Below, piece by piece: positions 6,762-16,227 of a DNA stretch of 64,000 bases. The position numbers and the translations under genes were made by a program. This DNA is from Cellvibrio sp. 79 (GTDB lineage: Bacteria > Pseudomonadota > Gammaproteobacteria > Pseudomonadales > Cellvibrionaceae). The first letter of the stretch is position 1. Each line of letters begins with the position of its first letter. The notes under the pieces were generated by a model, which was given only the letters and a program-made list of their open reading frames with translations, made no database searches and was not told where the DNA came from. The stretch is taken from the NCBI GenBank assembly GCA_003056245.1, contig MVDH01000001.1:2101747-2165746 (forward strand), read 5' to 3'.

Positions 6762-9700
6762 TTAATAGACTTCAAAATCCCACAATGAAATTCCGTAACC
6801 GTTAGCGCGAGTTACGCCGAGGATACGCACGTAACGGCCCGTGCCGGAAACCGCTTGATCATCCACATCGCCATCACTGTTAAGTTCAGACTTTATGGTT
6901 GTCCAGGTAGTTGCGTTATCGGAAACCTGGATGTTGTAGGCTTTCGCGTAAGCGCCTTCCCATTTCAACTTCACACGGCTGATGGTTTTGCTGCTACCGA
7001 GGTCTACGTAAATCCATTGGTTATCGATAAATTGACTGGCCCAACGCGTTGCAGTGTTGCCATCAACCGCTTGTGGTGCAGAGTTGCCACCCCACTCGTC
7101 TGATGATGCAACTGCCGTGCGATTCAATGCAAGATTCACATTACCAGCGGTGCTGCTTGCTACAGAACTGCTTGCCACACTGCTGGAACTTTTTGATGAG
7201 CTTGACGCGACCGCGATATTGTTCACTTGGAAGTCATACAGTGAATAACCGTAACCAGTTCCGCGCTCAGTACCATACACACGCACGTAACGGCCAGTAC
7301 CGGAAACATTTAACACTTCACGACCACCAACACCGGTTGTGGTTTGGAAAATAGTTGTCCAGCTCGTACCGTTAGTCGATGTTTGGATTGAGTAGCTTTT
7401 GCCATAAGCCGATTCCCACTGCAATACGATTTGATTGAAGCTGTGGCTCGCGCCCAGATCCACCATAATCCATTGCGGATCAGCAGAAATACTCGCCCAA
7501 CGTGTTGTTGTGCTCGCATCGGTTGCGTTTGCTGCTGCCCATGCTTCGCCTTCAGTCGTCGATGCAACTGTTGGACGATTCAGTGCGAGATTTCCAAACG
7601 GCGTCACCACAACACTGCTTGAGGAGCTCACAGCAGATGATGAGGATTTGGAAGAACTCACAACAGAGCTTGATGAGCTTTTTACTGACGAGCTGCTCGA
7701 GCTTTTACTGGATGAGCTAACAGTAACACTGCTCGAACTTCTGCTTGATGAGCTGATGACAACGCTACTTGAACTTCTTGACGAAGACGTAGCAACGCTG
7801 GAACTGCTTGCTGATGCGACAGTAAATTTCACCCAGTTCACATTGATTGCTTGATTAAATACCAAACGCAATTTGTGCGCGCCTGCTGTCAATGCGAGTT
7901 GAGAATTTACCGTAGCCCAGGTTTGCAATCCGCCGGTTGATGAAACATTGATTACCGCTTTTTGCACACCGTCCACCAACACATTGATAGTGCCTGATGC
8001 TTCGCTAGCAACACGCAAACTCAAATCATAATTTGCAGCAGAACCGGTCACGTTGTATTCCACCCACTCGCCGGCAGCTACATCACTCAGGTTGAGGAAA
8101 CCGGAAACGTCTTTGGTTTCTTCTACACGAATACCATTACGGGTTGCGTAATTTTCTGCTTGTACCAGTTTAGGTAAAGTGTGAACGCTGGTATCGCCAT
8201 GCACCGGCATATTGACATAAATATTGCCGAGTTCAGCCAGCACACCAGATTGGCGATAATCAAACAAACCATTGAACGGATGACCATTGCGACGACCAGT
8301 GAACCATGCATAGCGTTGCATATCCGCATTGTTTTCAAATGAATCCACCACTTGAATCAGCATGCGTTTTTGATCGTCCAACGTTTTTACGGTTTCCCAC
8401 GCGGAGAATTCGGTCATCCAGACGGGCTTGCCGTATTTTTTAAATTCATTCACATACCACTCAACGCCATTTACATCGGGCATGTAAGCGTGGATAGAAA
8501 TTGCATCCACTTTACAGGTTGGGCAGAGACGGAAGAAATCATCGAAGTAATCGAACGGGCTGTAATAGGTAGTACCATTTTCCGTTACGCAATTACCGCA
8601 ATAGTTCATCGCCACGCTGACAATTTTCAAACCAAATTCATTGGCGATTGCTTCCAGGCGCGGCCACTGTGCAACGGCTTGCGATGGCGTCATGTTCGCC
8701 TGATCGATAAAGTTTGGTTCGTTAAACGCGAGGATATATTTCACATCCGGATGTGCGGCGATATAAGCACGCATCGCTTGATCGTTGAAATTTCCGTTCC
8801 ATGCCATGGGTACAAATTCAACACCGTATTGTTGGTAAACATCTTTTACCGCGAGGTCCGGGCTGTGGCTCCAGTTGTACCACCAGCTGATGCCTTTGGA
8901 AATTACTGCAAGATCTTCTACCGAATGAGTGCCGTAACCCAAACCGCGCTTTTTACTTTTGCCGGCTTTACCAAAATCTTTATCGACAAAAATAACAGTT
9001 TTTGCAGTTGCGCTTAATTCACCATCGCTTACTGTCAGCGTTACGTGATAAGAACCTTCGCTGGTGTAAGTATGATTTGTTGTTGCGCCGGTGCCGGTAG
9101 TGCCATCACCAAAATCCCAACTGTACGTTAATGCATCGCCATTAACGTCAACGGATTTTGTGCCGTCAAACGTAACAATTGCTGGCGCAATACCACCCAT
9201 AATCGAGGTTTTTACTGCGGCAGAAGGTGCACGATTTACTACAGTGCCATTGGTACCAGGATCTTTCGCTGCTTGACCGCCGGAGAGATAAACATCATCA
9301 ATACTGATACCTGCAGTTTCACCAGCGCCGAGAACTTGCAGCAATTGGCGCACGTCAAATAAATCCAGATCTTTGGCAAGTTCACTTACCGGGATTTGAA
9401 TTTCTTGCCATTGACCGTTGCGCACAAAACCGTAGGGATCATTGCCTGCTTTGAAGTTAATCCACTTTTGGCCAACGCCATTCAGTGCACCACTTTTGAA
9501 ACCGATTTGGAAATCGCCAGTGTGTGTGGTTTTCAATGAGAAATGCAATTTCGCATTCGGATTATCAAACGCGGTGAGGTTAAAACCATCGCGCGCCGTC
9601 AAGCCCATTCCGTACCAGCCTTTGCCGGTGGATTTCAAATGCAACGCGGAATTGCCTTCTTTATTTGCACCGGTTTCCAGTGTGAGTGTGTTGTCCCACA

Positions 9701-11162
9701 GGAATAAATCGCCGCTCACACCAAACGCAAATTCGCCGGCGTTTTTGTGATCCGGGGTTTCAGTGTAAATACCAAAATTGCCAAACTCCGGTGCTTGCAA
9801 TGCGATGCTTTCGGTTAAATAAATATTGTCGAACGCAATTTCCATGGCTGCTGCTGGAGCAGGACCAAACACGCTGAAAAACGTTTTGATGGTTTCAAAA
9901 TCCAGGTTGCCAAATTTGCTCAACGGAATCGCAACATGACGCCAGGTGCCGTCGCGCACTAAACCGTATTGATCGCCACCTTCATTGAAATCCACTTTGC
10001 CGTCACCACCGGACGTACTCGCCATGCCGATGCTGAAACTGTTAGTGGAACTGGTTTTAATATCCAGGTGCAAATAGCCGTGTTTGTAGTTGCGCATGTT
10101 GTAGTCTTTGTGGACTAACCCCATGCCCCACCAGTTGCCCGGCGCAATCGAATAAGCCAACGCGCCGCTGCCTTCGGAAGGCGATGTAGCGATGGTGGTC
10201 ATATTATTCCAGACGTAAAGATTGGTGCGATCACCCCAGTTGAGTTCATTCAACACCGGCGTGGTTTCCGTGCTTACACCGAAATTGCCACTGGGTAAAT
10301 TATCTTTCGCTACGTGCAATTCGGTATTGGCATTTGCATAAAGACGGACGTAATCCACGTACATTTTTGCGGGGAACGGTGCAGTGATTTGTGCGGGGTC
10401 GGAGATCTCCACAAAATTCCAGCCACCAACAGCCAGGTTCAGGATAATCGACGCAGGGTTATCACGCAGTTCCGACATGTTCGGATCGGTGATATCCATG
10501 GTGAAGTAAGGATTACCATCCACGCTGATGGTCACTTTGCTCGGCGTCCAATCCAGTTTGTAGGTGTGATAATCCTCGTAGAGATTAACCGGCAGTGTTG
10601 TCGATGCAGCACTATCCGCCTGCAACCAGTCACTCCAGGTTCCTGTTTCATGCCACCAATGCATAGCGCCGGAAACAGATTTATTAACAGTGCCGTTGGT
10701 TTGGGCAGCTTTATAACCGGCTTCGAGAATGTCCCACTCGCCGGATTTGGGCCAGCCATCCAGACCGAAGTTGGTACCCAGCATCCAGAATGCGGGCCAT
10801 AAGCCGTTATCCAAACGCGGGATTTTGATGCGTGCTTCTAGGGTTCCGTATTTGAATGCAACACGACCGTTAGTGTGCAAACGTGCGGAGGTAAATTGAT
10901 TGCCTTCGTAGGCTTCACGCTTGGCTTCGATGACCAGTTTGCCATCTTCTATATAAGCGTTTTCGCTGCGCGCTGTGTAATGCTGAAGCTCACCATTACC
11001 GTTGCCATCGCCGCCGACTTTGTAAGACCAGGTTGAGTTATCGATTCGAGTCCCGTTGAATTCGTCTGCCCAGATGGGCGTTTGTGCATAGCTATTGGCC
11101 GCTGCCAAACCAACACCCAGGGCGAGCATGCCCGGTGTTAATAACCGCAAGGGAGTTTTCAT
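6762..11162 (-). CDS. Multimodular GH16-GH128 beta-1,3-glucanase with five binding modules
   Basis: Secreted enzyme of 1466 residues. Order: signal peptide (1-26); GH16 (28-277; E142, D144, E147 in GEWDILEAG); two tandem related beta-sandwich modules (about 285-452 and 460-630, sharing NFGxxTET starts and WGMGL/YGMGL cores); PKD domain (645-727, YSWDFGDGT); GH128 (738-985; acid/base E815 in AFNEPN, nucleophile E918 in WMTEFSAWE); CBM6-like module (998-1116); a serine-rich linker; CBM32 (NLALNRPTVAS onward); a second Ser linker; a final CBM32. GH16 and GH128 both act on beta-1,3-glucans, so this looks like a laminarin/curdlan degrader combining two retaining catalytic folds. Polyserine linkers are typical of Cellvibrio and Saccharophagus exoenzymes. 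It has its own terminator. Confidence 0.92.
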   Translation of the reverse strand: MKTPLRLLTPGMLALGVGLAAANSYAQTPIWADEFNGTRIDNSTWSYKVGGDGNGNGELQHYTARSENAYIEDGKLVIEAKREAYEGNQFTSARLHTNGRVAFKYGTLEARIKIPRLDNGLWPAFWMLGTNFGLDGWPKSGEWDILEAGYKAAQTNGTVNKSVSGAMHWWHETGTWSDWLQADSAASTTLPVNLYEDYHTYKLDWTPSKVTISVDGNPYFTMDITDPNMSELRDNPASIILNLAVGGWNFVEISDPAQITAPFPAKMYVDYVRLYANANTELHVAKDNLPSGNFGVSTETTPVLNELNWGDRTNLYVWNNMTTIATSPSEGSGALAYSIAPGNWWGMGLVHKDYNMRNYKHGYLHLDIKTSSTNSFSIGMASTSGGDGKVDFNEGGDQYGLVRDGTWRHVAIPLSKFGNLDFETIKTFFSVFGPAPAAAMEIAFDNIYLTESIALQAPEFGNFGIYTETPDHKNAGEFAFGVSGDLFLWDNTLTLETGANKEGNSALHLKSTGKGWYGMGLTARDGFNLTAFDNPNAKLHFSLKTTHTGDFQIGFKSGALNGVGQKWINFKAGNDPYGFVRNGQWQEIQIPVSELAKDLDLFDVRQLLQVLGAGETAGISIDDVYLSGGQAAKDPGTNGTVVNRAPSAAVKTSIMGGIAPAIVTFDGTKSVDVNGDALTYSWDFGDGTTGTGATTNHTYTSEGSYHVTLTVSDGELSATAKTVIFVDKDFGKAGKSKKRGLGYGTHSVEDLAVISKGISWWYNWSHSPDLAVKDVYQQYGVEFVPMAWNGNFNDQAMRAYIAAHPDVKYILAFNEPNFIDQANMTPSQAVAQWPRLEAIANEFGLKIVSVAMNYCGNCVTENGTTYYSPFDYFDDFFRLCPTCKVDAISIHAYMPDVNGVEWYVNEFKKYGKPVWMTEFSAWETVKTLDDQKRMLIQVVDSFENNADMQRYAWFTGRRNGHPFNGLFDYRQSGVLAELGNIYVNMPVHGDTSVHTLPKLVQAENYATRNGIRVEETKDVSGFLNLSDVAAGEWVEYNVTGSAANYDLSLRVASEASGTINVLVDGVQKAVINVSSTGGLQTWATVNSQLALTAGAHKLRLVFNQAINVNWVKFTVASASSSSVATSSSRSSSSVVISSSSRSSSSVTVSSSSKSSSSSSVKSSSSSVVSSSKSSSSAVSSSSSVVVTPFGNLALNRPTVASTTEGEAWAAANATDASTTTRWASISADPQWIMVDLGASHSFNQIVLQWESAYGKSYSIQTSTNGTSWTTIFQTTTGVGGREVLNVSGTGRYVRVYGTERGTGYGYSLYDFQVNNIAVASSSSKSSSSVASSSVASSTAGNVNLALNRTAVASSDEWGGNSAPQAVDGNTATRWASQFIDNQWIYVDLGSSKTISRVKLKWEGAYAKAYNIQVSDNATTWTTIKSELNSDGDVDDQAVSGTGRYVRILGVTRANGYGISLWDFEVY

Positions 11163-11315
11163 GGTAATACCTGTTTATGGTTATTGGATTGCTTTTATTA
11201 GTGGTTCTCTCTGCTCGACTAACCATTTGAACGGTTAATTCGATGGTGAGAGTTTCACACCAATTTTCACAACAGGCGTTCTCTTGAAAGGATCGGTGAA
11301 ATTATTTCAGGTTTG

Positions 11316-11349
11316 GCTGGTTTGCGGCATCCGAACTCCGCAAACCAGC
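11316..11349. terminator. Perfect 12-bp hairpin downstream of the HAAS-domain gene
   Basis: GCTGGTTTGCGG (11316-11327) and CCGCAAACCAGC (11338-11349) flank a 10-base loop. It lies between the stop at 11426 and the start at 11162, both minus strand. No T run follows on either strand. Probably it ends or protects the upstream transcript. The remaining spacer (11163-11315) should hold the glucanase promoter; AACC/GGTT half-sites are seen at about 11220-11240. Confidence 0.5.
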
Positions 11350-11425
11350 ATTCTTCTGCGCAAGAAAAAGTGTCCCACTTTATAGTTTTGCTATCCCGAT
11401 CACGCGGTTTTTCTGGCAGCAATCA

Positions 11426-12370
11426 TTATCTGGACAGTTGCCAGGCGCGATAGAGGCTCCAGCCAGCCATAAAAATTAACCAGATCCCAACCCAGAACAA
11501 ACCGATTGAAATTACTTCGTTACCAATCCGCAAGGCTTCCACATGCTCTTGTGTAGCAGAGATATCAACAACTATGGGTTTCAAGCGACTGACCAACATT
11601 AAAGGGATCGCCATAGAAAAGTTAATCAGTGCTTCGATCACCAACGTTGGTACAGTCCAATACCGGTAAATCAACTTCCAGATTCCAAAGATCAACGAGA
11701 CCACAATTACTACCGACAGGATGGGAATCCATTGCTGAACCGGTTCGGTAAAGGCGATTGTCAGATTTGCCAATTGCCCGGATGGAATCCATAAGGTGTA
11801 ATTCAACAGTAACAGGAAGAATAAATCGGTCGTAAAATCAACACTTTGCTCACAAGCTTTAATTCTTTGCCAACCACGAGTAACGGGCGGCAGCTTTTCC
11901 GGAGCCCAACAGCTATAGGGATCAAAATAAGGTTTGCCGCCCACCGGATTACTCAGCAAATAAAACACCCCCGTTACCGAGGCAAACATAACCAGTGCCT
12001 TGCTAATAATTTCGTACAAGAAATTGGCTATCGCCAAATCTCCGCTACTAAGAAAGCGCACCCCGAATTGAATCAAGGCGAGAATGAAGACCAGGATCAA
12101 TCCGTAATGCAATGCTCTCTTATAAAGAGGGAAGAGTTCGGCACTGACCAGTTGCTGGCCGTTCAAAAAGCTTCCGGCCACTTTTTGCGGATGGCCAAGC
12201 GCAACCAACACAGCAGATACTTCGGTGTCGGAGGGTGCACGGCCTTGCTCATAGGCAATAGCTTCAAGCTTATCGAGGATGTTAGCGCGCAGCTCGCGGG
12301 TAATTTCATCGCGGCGACTTTCCGGTAATGCTTGCGCTACAGCATCCATATAACGATCAATCAGTTCCAT
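11426..12370 (-). CDS. HAAS-domain integral membrane protein
   Basis: 314 residues. The N-terminal soluble part (MELIDRYMDAVAQALPESRR, then ITRELRANILDKLE) is the HAAS/DUF1700-type helical domain found in proteins paired with PadR regulators. Then come about six membrane segments (for example YGLILVFILALIQFGVRF, ILSVVIVVSLIFGIWKLIY, ISIGLFWVGIWLIFMAGW). Its start overlaps the PadR gene by 14 bases, a translational coupling. Such pairs often respond to envelope stress or phenolic compounds, but the ligand and role here are unknown. Confidence 0.75.
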   Translation of the reverse strand: MELIDRYMDAVAQALPESRRDEITRELRANILDKLEAIAYEQGRAPSDTEVSAVLVALGHPQKVAGSFLNGQQLVSAELFPLYKRALHYGLILVFILALIQFGVRFLSSGDLAIANFLYEIISKALVMFASVTGVFYLLSNPVGGKPYFDPYSCWAPEKLPPVTRGWQRIKACEQSVDFTTDLFFLLLLNYTLWIPSGQLANLTIAFTEPVQQWIPILSVVIVVSLIFGIWKLIYRYWTVPTLVIEALINFSMAIPLMLVSRLKPIVVDISATQEHVEALRIGNEVISIGLFWVGIWLIFMAGWSLYRAWQLSR

Positions 12371-12701
12371 TTCCAGCCTCCAAAATCTTGCTTACATGGT
12401 TATTCATTTGCAGCCATTCAGCGCTCAGACTGTCCAGTAAAACTGCGCCCTCCGGGGATAATTGGTAATAGCGGCGTTCTCGCCCCTCCCCTTGCTGCCA
12501 CTCGCTAGTCAATAAACCCTGGTCAGCCAAACGGCGAACCAACGGGTAAAGTGTTCCTTCATCTATATCCAAACCAACATCCTGCAATTGCTTGCGCAAG
12601 GAATAGCCGTAGTGCGGTTTCCGTAAAGATCCCAATACCGCCAACACTAAAATCCCCCGCCGCAACTCCTGCCTGAGTTTTTCAAACTGCTCATCCGACA
12701 T
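12357..12701 (-). CDS. PadR family transcriptional regulator
   Basis: 114 residues with the PadR winged helix: RRGILVLAVLGSLRKPHYGYSL, DEGTLYPLVRRL (recognition helix) and the wing GEGRERRYYQLSPEG, plus a short C-terminal dimer helix. It is the first gene of a two-gene operon with the membrane protein at 11426 and would repress it. Two 19-base direct repeats, each with an internal TACT/AGTA dyad, lie just upstream (12715-12754) and are the expected binding site. Confidence 0.88.
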   Translation of the reverse strand: MSDEQFEKLRQELRRGILVLAVLGSLRKPHYGYSLRKQLQDVGLDIDEGTLYPLVRRLADQGLLTSEWQQGEGRERRYYQLSPEGAVLLDSLSAEWLQMNNHVSKILEAGNGTD

Positions 12702-12714
12702 ACTGTACCTCGTA

Positions 12715-12754
12715 TACTATGCAACACACAGTAAATACTATGCGCGACACAGTA
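12715..12754. promoter_or_regulatory. Tandem operator of the PadR operon
   Basis: Two copies of TACTATGC-N3-ACACAGTA-like 19-mers (12715-12733 and 12736-12754) are spaced 21 bases, two helical turns, starting 14 bases upstream of the padR start. Each has dyad ends TACT/AGTA. This fits autorepression by a PadR dimer pair. Confidence 0.65.
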
Positions 12755-12846
12755 CAACATTGCAAGTTGTTTTTGGATGTTTTTTAGTCCGTCAGGAAAG
12801 CACTTTAAAAATCAGGAAGATAGATGTGCACAAAGGAATAAATACG

Positions 12847-12877
12847 AAAAACCCGGATTGGCAGGCCAATCCGGGTT
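12847..12877 (-). terminator. Intrinsic terminator of the TonB-receptor gene
   Basis: AACCCGGATTGG (12850-12861) and CCAATCCGGGTT (12866-12877) form a 12-bp stem with a 4-base loop. A short T tract follows on the minus strand. It starts 27 bases past the stop at 12904. Confidence 0.85.
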
Positions 12878-12903
12878 CGCGCAGATATATTGCAGGGACG
12901 GAG

Positions 12904-15060
12904 CTAATTAAAGCGATATTTAAGCTCTAACCCATAGGTACGAGGGGGGTTGTAAACTCCTCTTGGCACCCTGAGAAATGAAACCGACTTCTGCCGCAAA
13001 CTGGTGTCATCCGCAAGGTTTTTTACCCACAACGAAACATCCCAGGATTCATCAACTTTAACGCCCAAACGAGCATTGGTGAGATCGCGAGCGGGAATTT
13101 TGTTATCCGAAAGGTTATTTGGGTTGGAAAAATAATCGTCTGTATGACCGTAATCGATATGGGCATAAATCGCCGCCCGACCAAATAAAGGTCGGGTGTA
13201 ATCCAGTGCTATAAAATAATTATTTTTTGGCGCATAAGGCAAATAGTGATCATCGTAATCCGTCCCTATTCCACCGCCATTTTTAAATTCATCAAATCTG
13301 GCGCTTGTAGATGCAGTATTAACACTGAGCCGCAAATGCTCAGTAAGCTCCGCGCTAATATCCAACTCAAAACCTCTGCTGGTGACCTTGCCTGCATTCG
13401 TTAGCGACAACACAGTTCCATTTGTGGCCAGGGCTGGCAAAAATTGGAACACCTGAAAATCATCAAATTTAGTTACAAAGGCAGACACATTAACCGTGAG
13501 GCGATTATCGAAAAATGAAGATTTTCCTCCAACTTCATAATTCACAGCATATTCGGGATTGAACTGGAAATTTTCTAATGACGTAATAAAGTCAGCATTC
13601 CAGCCACCACTTTTATAACCACGAGCAACACTGGTGTATAGCAATACGTCAGGGGTCATCTGGAAATTAAGGCCCAGTTTCGGTAACCATTCATTAAACG
13701 TTTTTTGATCCGCTAAATGGCTCGTATTTACAAACATTTTGGTTGAATCGATGCTGGAGTAATCGATATTTTTTGCTTCATTCACATAGCGAACACCCGC
13801 CGTCAAACTCCAGCGCGCATCAAAGTAATAATTGCCATGCAAAAATACAGAGGCCGACTCCACCTCTGCCGATGCGGGAGTCTGTACTCGCCCATTGGGA
13901 GCGAGGACAAATACCGGGCCAGTAATAGCTTGTCGCTCGGTGGAAATATCCTGATCGAGAAAATAAGCACCAATCACATAATCGAATGATTCATTTCTGG
14001 GTGAAGCAAACCTGATTTCCTGACTGATTTGATCACTTTGCTCATCAAAAACACTTACCGCTACATTTAATGGTGAGTAATCCTCTTCACTCAACTCGCG
14101 AAACTCATTGCTACGTAAGCCGGTAATGGAAGTCCACTTATAATTATCCGGTGTTTCATATACAGCTTCGATGGTTACCCCTTTTAATTCACGCTGCTCA
14201 AATTCATCAGCGTTGTGAGCTACCACAAAAGGCTCCGGTGAAAGTGTGAATCCATTGAACATCCCGTTGGCAAGAGCCTCAGCATTGGTCGACTTATCGT
14301 CATCCTTTAAATAATCAAATCCGACATCAACAATTAATCGATCAACACCGATATAACGAAATTTTAATTTTGCAGTATCACGGCTGGCACCTTGCAGCTC
14401 GCGATCAAGGGTAAGGTTACGGATATAGCCATCCTGCTCGCTGGCACCTAACCACAGGCTGGCAAAAAGATCATCCGACAGCGGCACATTAACTTTTCCG
14501 GTAACTGACGCTAAATCATAATTCCCGGTATTTGCCAGTAATTCTGCACTGAAAGTATCTTCGGGTTTTTGGGTAATTATATTGATCGCACCAGCCAGGG
14601 CGTTGGTGCCGGACAATGTTCCCTGAGGGCCACGCACTATTTCTATATGTGCAACATCCAACAACCCTTGATCAAAACTGGAAGACCGTCCTGTTAACAC
14701 CCCATCAATATAAACCGCGACGCGCGCGTTGGTACCGATATTCCGCGCGTAATCACCAATTCCACGAATAGTGATTTCACCGCGGGTATTTCTATCGCCA
14801 CTACCAAAATTTAATGAAGGGATTGCAGTTTCCATTTCCGTCAAGGAGTCGGCACCGATTTGGTCGATCAGTTCTTTATCATAAACGCCAATTGCAAGGG
14901 GAATATTTTGGGCTGACTCTGCACGCATTTGGGCGGTGACCAAAACCTCATCCACAGGCGCCACCTGAGACCATACCAGTGCGCTGGAGGTTGAGCCAAA
15001 CATTAAACCAACCAGACCAAAACCTTTTGAAGACAGGATTTTTTTAATTGTTATACCCAT
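12904..15060 (-). CDS. TonB-dependent outer-membrane receptor
   Basis: 718 residues. The N-terminal hydrophobic signal is followed by DEVLVTAQMRAES, a TonB-box-like stretch, then a plug domain (about 50-165) with the canonical VRGPQGTLSGTNALAGAIN. A 22-strand barrel follows, ending in aromatic-rich NPPRTYGLELKYRFN with a terminal Asn rather than Phe after F. It belongs to the large 'iron complex/carbohydrate' receptor group, and the substrate cannot be named. It starts 59 bases after the stop of the H-box/receiver gene on the same strand, so the two are probably co-transcribed. That puts a receptor in the signalling cluster. GGGAG sits 8 bases before the ATG. Confidence 0.9.
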   Translation of the reverse strand: MGITIKKILSSKGFGLVGLMFGSTSSALVWSQVAPVDEVLVTAQMRAESAQNIPLAIGVYDKELIDQIGADSLTEMETAIPSLNFGSGDRNTRGEITIRGIGDYARNIGTNARVAVYIDGVLTGRSSSFDQGLLDVAHIEIVRGPQGTLSGTNALAGAINIITQKPEDTFSAELLANTGNYDLASVTGKVNVPLSDDLFASLWLGASEQDGYIRNLTLDRELQGASRDTAKLKFRYIGVDRLIVDVGFDYLKDDDKSTNAEALANGMFNGFTLSPEPFVVAHNADEFEQRELKGVTIEAVYETPDNYKWTSITGLRSNEFRELSEEDYSPLNVAVSVFDEQSDQISQEIRFASPRNESFDYVIGAYFLDQDISTERQAITGPVFVLAPNGRVQTPASAEVESASVFLHGNYYFDARWSLTAGVRYVNEAKNIDYSSIDSTKMFVNTSHLADQKTFNEWLPKLGLNFQMTPDVLLYTSVARGYKSGGWNADFITSLENFQFNPEYAVNYEVGGKSSFFDNRLTVNVSAFVTKFDDFQVFQFLPALATNGTVLSLTNAGKVTSRGFELDISAELTEHLRLSVNTASTSARFDEFKNGGGIGTDYDDHYLPYAPKNNYFIALDYTRPLFGRAAIYAHIDYGHTDDYFSNPNNLSDNKIPARDLTNARLGVKVDESWDVSLWVKNLADDTSLRQKSVSFLRVPRGVYNPPRTYGLELKYRFN

Positions 15061-15119
15061 GAACGAACGCAGCTCCCGGCTTTGCTATTCTTGTCGCCTA
15101 AAAATGAATTGGCATGATG

Positions 15120-15839
15120 TTACGCATTAAGTGAATAGGACCGCAATAGCTTTTGCAAACTCTTTAACCTCAAAGGTTTCTCAAGAAAGTCTGTAAAACC
15201 CATCGCAAGCAAACCTGAACGATTTGCCCCTATGGGTAAACTTGTCAAACCGATAATAATTGTTTCATTACTAATACGTGGGCGCAGTGCGATTGTCGCC
15301 TGCTCACCATTCATCTTCGGCATATGTAAATCCATCAGGATCAAGTCATAATGTTTTTGCTCACAAAGACTTAAAGCTTCGAGGCCGTTTTTGGCGAAAT
15401 CAACTTCGTAAAGTGGCGATAATAAACTCTCGCCGATGTCGCGATGAATGGTTTCATCATCAACCAATAGAACTGTTTTAATCGCAGCGGTACGCACCGG
15501 GCCGCCACTACCCCCATCGAAATCAACAGCATCACTAGCCGAGGTAAAGTTATTAGACTGATGCAACATAGCAGCAGATAAGAGGTTTATCTTTTTTTGA
15601 ACGAGTTGCAGATTGGACTGCATTATGTCGGGTGCCGTTGAGAGCGCATCAACTAACTTTTCATCCGCAGGTAATAAATGACGCAGCTCGGGAGTTTCTA
15701 TTAGCGTCTTTATAAGCAACGGTAAATGCCTGGCCAAAAGTTCGGCCTTCATTTTAGAAATTACTAATGGTGTAGCAATATCATGAAATAGCGTTTCCAC
15801 GCTTTGTTGCTCATATTGGTTATCTTTATCTGTCATCAC
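15120..15839 (-). CDS. Response regulator with an H-box-like N-terminal domain
   Basis: 239 residues. The N-terminus has LFHDIATPLVISKMKAELL with H19 in a setting like a histidine-kinase H-box (HD-x-x-xPL), followed by helices to about 95, but there is no ATP-binding domain. Residues 120-236 are a receiver: acidic pair D127/D128, phospho-acceptor D170 in LILMDLHMP, T/S switch in GLTSL and lysine in LEKPL. The domain arrangement suggests a phosphorelay intermediate that may dimerise or accept phosphate from the kinase at 16847, which carries a similar HHDIKVPF motif. It is divergent from the acyltransferase/kinase operon (388-base spacer) and upstream of the TonB receptor in an apparent operon. 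No DNA-binding domain. Confidence 0.75.
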   Translation of the reverse strand: MMTDKDNQYEQQSVETLFHDIATPLVISKMKAELLARHLPLLIKTLIETPELRHLLPADEKLVDALSTAPDIMQSNLQLVQKKINLLSAAMLHQSNNFTSASDAVDFDGGSGGPVRTAAIKTVLLVDDETIHRDIGESLLSPLYEVDFAKNGLEALSLCEQKHYDLILMDLHMPKMNGEQATIALRPRISNETIIIGLTSLPIGANRSGLLAMGFTDFLEKPLRLKSLQKLLRSYSLNA

Positions 15840-16227
15840 GCCAATCCTGATGCTTTAATTAATGAATTTCTAAAACTGTCCTTCTTGCAAAATAATCCTT
15901 CCTTAAATGATAACCACACAAACACCTTCTTTTTGATATTTCTTGAATCAACATCTCAAAAAAAGCCCGTTGGCCGTCATCTTATTCCTCTTGACCGCTG
16001 TCATAAACTGACGAAAGTCAGCATCTCACAAATCATTTCACAGTTAATTGAAGCGTTACAAAAGTGTTGTGTCAGAGCGAACAATTTTTAAGCATAATGA
16101 AGTTTGACGCCAAATCCAAAAATTATGGCGCCATTTTTAATCGGCTTGTCGCTTAAAGCATCCATGAAGGCTCGCTATTAAAGGCTTTCAAATAATTTAT
16201 CTGAAAAAATTAAACCAGAGGTGTCAA

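Noticed and set aside
7435..7854. 139-codon plus-strand frame rich in Leu and Glu
   Set aside because: It is the complement of the polyserine linkers, whose repeated Ser codons read as Leu/Glu/Asp.
8352..9017. 221-codon plus-strand frame
   Set aside because: Opposite the GH128 domain, whose catalytic motifs are intact on minus.
10314..10802. 162-codon plus-strand frame
   Set aside because: Antisense to the GH16 domain of the same gene.
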